DNA from: an uncultured Alphaproteobacteria bacterium
GTDB taxonomy: Bacteria; Pseudomonadota; Alphaproteobacteria; Puniceispirillales; Puniceispirillaceae
Direction: 5' to 3'
Length of the DNA: 7,803 bases
NCBI GenBank assembly: GCA_913064995.1
Contig: CAJYBL010000064.1
Span: forward strand, 1-7,803
Shown in pieces: positions 6,025 through 7,803 of this stretch (position 1 is the first letter of the stretch; each line of letters opens with the position of its first letter). The translations under genes were made by a program, and so were the position numbers. The notes beneath the pieces were generated by a model. The model worked only from the letters and a program-made list of their open reading frames with translations. It was not told the DNA's origin and did not search any database.

Positions 6025-7061
6025 CGACTTTTCTATCAAATTTTGCCCGCGCACAGCGCCAACCGTTTGATCGGTGGTCGGTTGGCGTCATTATGCTTTG
6101 CGGCCTTATTCTTGGGCCGGTGCTGGCAGTTCTTGTGGCGGCATTTGGCGATAGTGGCGGGTTATGGTCGCATCTTTATGATACGGTTCTTGGTCGCTAT
6201 ATCAGCAATACATTGATTTTGATGGCAGGTGTTGGTGTTGTCGCGATCGGGTTTGGGGTCAGTTCGGCATGGGTTATTAGCCGATATGATTTTGTCGGTC
6301 GCCGCATTTTGGAGTGGATGCTTTTGCTGCCAGCGGCCATTCCGGCCTATATCATTGCCTATAGTTATACTGAGTTTTTTGAATATGCTGGCCCACTTCA
6401 ATCGGGGCTTCGTCATTTGTTTGGCTGGCAAAGCCCGCGCGATTACTGGTTTCCTGAAATCCGCTCGCTTGGTGGCGCCATTTTGGTTATGGCTTCGGTT
6501 TTATATCCCTATATTTATATGGTGACGCGGATTGCCTTTCGATTGACACCGGCAAGCCTGTTTGAGATTGCGCTTGTGCACAACCGATCGCAATTCTGGC
6601 AGGTTGGCCTGCCCTTGGCGCGTCCGGCGATTATGGCCGGTCTTGCACTGGTCATGATGGAAGTGATGTCTGATTTTGGCACTGTTGAGTTTTTTGCCAT
6701 TGAGACAATTACCTTGGGCATTTTCAATGTCTGGCTGGGGATGAACAACCTTGTCGCGGCGGCGCAGATTTCGATTGTGGGTTTTGGCTTTATTCTGGCA
6801 CTTTTGGGGCTGGAACTTTATGCCCGATCGCGCCAGCAATATGTCAGCAGCAGCCGCAACCAAACGCCGCTTGCGATGCTGGTGCCAACTGAGGCAGGGG
6901 TTTTGGCCTGTTGGGCGGTTTGTGTCATCCCGTTGCTGTTTGGGTTTTTCATTCCTGTTGGCGTGCTTCTTGGACTTGTCGCAACCAATGATTTACTGAC
7001 TGATTTTCTGGCCATTCGGGGCATCATCGGCAATACGGGTATCCCGGACAAAGCAGCTTAA
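6018..7061 (+). CDS. futB: Ferric-iron ABC transporter permease (FbpB/FutB type), 3' end lost at a junction
   Basis: This inner-membrane permease translocates Fe3+ delivered by the preceding binding protein. The ATG overlaps the futA stop (ATGGTAG, 6018-6024), implying translational coupling. Family members are normally about 500-600 residues with two permease halves; here only the first half and the start of the second remain. Hydrophobic segments lie at about residues 20-43, 62-87, 98-120, 151-173, 201-216, 249-268 and 292-322. The ATPase-contact EAA loop is residues 183-199, ending GLPLARP, followed by MEVMSDFGTVEFF, typical of iron permeases. Homology ends near residue 331 (about 7010). 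The last 16 residues, to TAA at 7059-7061, do not look like the expected next helix (usually a .YALNSL-type segment) and probably derive from another genome. The ATPase gene expected next is absent. Confidence 0.87.
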   Translation: MVATFLSNFARAQRQPFDRWSVGVIMLCGLILGPVLAVLVAAFGDSGGLWSHLYDTVLGRYISNTLILMAGVGVVAIGFGVSSAWVISRYDFVGRRILEWMLLLPAAIPAYIIAYSYTEFFEYAGPLQSGLRHLFGWQSPRDYWFPEIRSLGGAILVMASVLYPYIYMVTRIAFRLTPASLFEIALVHNRSQFWQVGLPLARPAIMAGLALVMMEVMSDFGTVEFFAIETITLGIFNVWLGMNNLVAAAQISIVGFGFILALLGLELYARSRQQYVSSSRNQTPLAMLVPTEAGVLACWAVCVIPLLFGFFIPVGVLLGLVATNDLLTDFLAIRGIIGNTGIPDKAA

Positions 7062-7550
7062 TAAAAGACCCTGTTCGTTTAACCGGAGGATTCCCTGGTG
7101 GAAGGGAGGAATGGGCTTGGCCAACCGTTCCTTTGCCTCTGCGTAAAGTTGGTCGAGGGTTACGGGGGGATGGGCTTGCTTGTCTGAGGAAGTTCCGATG
7201 AATTCTCCTCTTTCAGTCCAGCTGTTTTTATCAAGCGGTCTACCATCGGGGTGGGATGGGCCGATTGATTCAAATTTACGTTCAGTCACACGATGATTGG
7301 TTACGGTGATAGTCGTTGTATGACTAAACCCAGTCGAATTACCCGATTTTCTGGTGTAGGAGTAATTTCCCTGGTGGTGATCTTTTAAGTCCAGCCATCG
7401 TTTAAAACTTTTTTCGAACTGCTTTTTTTCTCCGGCCCATGCTTCCTGCTTTTTTTGTCCGTTTGCCGGCACTTGGGCATAAGCTTGGGAAGAGATAAAA
7501 AATAAGAGAATGGGAATAAAATAAGAGAAGGAGCAGATGGCAATTTTCAT
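6993..7550 (-). CDS. Secreted protein of unknown function, 3' end lost at a junction
   Basis: The frame has 185 codons and begins with a clear signal peptide: MKIA, a hydrophobic core to about residue 20, then SQAYA with likely cleavage at A25/Q26. The mature part has a lysine-rich helix (residues 33-55), then NYSYTR, a beta-type stretch TTTITVTNHRVTER, a T.DQLYAEAKERL helix (131-143), and GLLLSCFVRDTRIADDAPNG. This order (W...Y.Y, strand with v.V..., T.d.L, then D.....DD) is faintly like DUF6174 proteins. I could not establish that, so no function is assigned. The segment up to about N179 (7014) looks native. The last residues and the TAA at 6993-6995 lie in DNA of the iron permease gene on the other strand, so the natural C-terminus is missing. 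It is divergent from the sulfatase gene, 109 bp apart. No strong ribosome binding site precedes the ATG. Confidence 0.65.
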   Translation of the reverse strand: MKIAICSFSYFIPILLFFISSQAYAQVPANGQKKQEAWAGEKKQFEKSFKRWLDLKDHHQGNYSYTRKSGNSTGFSHTTTITVTNHRVTERKFESIGPSHPDGRPLDKNSWTERGEFIGTSSDKQAHPPVTLDQLYAEAKERLAKPIPPFHQGILRLNEQGLLLSCFVRDTRIADDAPNGQKISQ

Positions 7551-7618
7551 ATTCTTATACTAGAGATTGTTGGAAGAGAGGAGCAAGTGGATAAGCGAAT
7601 CCTTCCGTGAGTGCAATT

Positions 7619-7654
7619 AGACCTTGCGGTTAGGCAAGAAAAGCCAAGGGTCTT
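7619..7654 (+). promoter_or_regulatory. Possible alternative hairpins over the sulfatase ribosome binding site
   Basis: CTTGC at 7623-7627 can pair perfectly with GCAAG at 7634-7638 (6-nt loop). Alternatively AGACCTTG at 7619-7626 can pair, with one bulge, with CAAGGGTCT at 7645-7653. The second pairing covers the AAGGG ribosome binding site (7646-7650). The two pairings exclude each other. This is suggestive of a translational switch, but short stems like these arise by chance. Confidence 0.25.
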
Positions 7655-7659
7655 ACAAA

Positions 7660-7803
7660 ATGATAATATTTTTAGTCCTTTTTTGTCTTTCTTTGCCCCA
7701 TTTATTTTGGGCTGCCCAACCGCCTAATATTCTTTTGATTCTGGCGGATGACTGTACCTACAATGACTTACCGCTTTATGGAGGAGTCAATGCAAAGACT
7801 CCA
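7660..7803 (+). CDS. Sulfatase (alkaline-phosphatase-like superfamily), N-terminal fragment cut by the window edge
   Basis: Forty-eight codons are present from ATG at 7660 to the end of the window. The ribosome binding site AAGGG at 7646-7650 is 9 nt upstream. The first 18 residues form a signal peptide with a leucine-rich core, ending WA before AQPPN. Next comes PPNILLILADDCTYNDLPLY with GG following. This is the first strand of formylglycine-dependent sulfatases, where the adjacent Asp-Asp supplies metal ligands. The C-x-P-S-R activation motif would lie beyond the edge, so catalytic competence cannot be checked. Such enzymes remove sulfate esters from polysaccharides or other compounds outside the cytoplasm. 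The D.TYNDLPLYGG wording is common in Planctomycetes, Verrucomicrobia and Lentisphaerae, whose genomes carry many of them. Confidence 0.85.
   Translation, partial: MIIFLVLFCLSLPHLFWAAQPPNILLILADDCTYNDLPLYGGVNAKTP

Noticed and set aside
5141..6054. Leftward frames (5141-5653 and 5518-6054) opposite futA
   Set aside because: Both lie antisense to a clear iron-binding protein gene. Their Cys/His/Trp-rich composition is typical of shadow translation.
6501..6863. Leftward 120-codon frame opposite the permease
   Set aside because: It is antisense to transmembrane coding sequence and is rich in His, Asn, Gln and Lys as expected from reversed hydrophobic codons. No family is recognised.
7011..7061. 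AIRGIIGNTGIPDKAA as a natural permease C-terminus
   Set aside because: Permeases of this type continue for another 200 or so residues. The tail is antisense to a better-looking stretch (SCFVRDTRIADDAP) of the leftward secreted protein.
1..7803. A novel defence, mobile or biosynthetic system
   Set aside because: No transposase, integrase, CRISPR repeats, nuclease/NTPase cassette or biosynthetic cluster is visible. All well-supported genes belong to ordinary metabolic or transport families, and the oddities are explained by junctions.

Overview
This window looks like a composite of DNA from several organisms, not one continuous locus. Three abrupt changes in protein identity or base composition (about 262, about 676 and about 7008-7022) fall inside reading frames. 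Each cuts a recognisable gene or changes composition sharply. I read this as a metagenomic or single-cell assembly/amplification chimera. I do not see an undescribed biological system here.

Segment A (1 to about 262) is about 75% G+C by hand count. It encodes a Pro/Thr/Ser-rich stretch of high-GC, probably actinobacterial, type. Segment B (about 263-676) is about 47% G+C. It is an internal piece of queA (tRNA queuosine biosynthesis), closest in style to gammaproteobacterial QueA, with both ends missing. Segment C (about 677-7010), roughly half G+C, is the bulk of the window and is internally coherent. It reads as an alphaproteobacterium, perhaps a marine SAR116-like lineage, though that placement rests on general resemblance only. 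Segment D (about 7020-7803) is more A+T-rich. It holds a secreted protein of unknown function and the start of a sulfatase whose sequence style suggests Planctomycetes, Verrucomicrobia or Lentisphaerae.

In segment C, a PatB/MalY-type PLP C-S lyase and a DMT-family (EamA) exporter run rightward. They converge on a leftward pair: a TerC-family membrane protein followed by a DUF1932-type NAD(P)-dependent dehydrogenase. terC is divergent from a rightward iron-uptake operon. That operon consists of a periplasmic Fe3+-binding protein (FutA/FbpA type) overlapping by 7 bp the permease gene (FbpB/FutB type), which junction 3 truncates. The 221-bp terC-futA intergenic region holds a 19-bp near-perfect Fur-box-like palindrome almost equidistant from both start codons, plus a separate perfect 13-bp palindrome. 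The simplest reading is iron-responsive control of the uptake operon, with possible shared control of terC, whose relatives export manganese.

In segment D the unknown secreted protein (leftward) and the sulfatase (rightward) are divergent across 109 bp. The sulfatase leader can form alternative hairpins, one of which covers its ribosome binding site.
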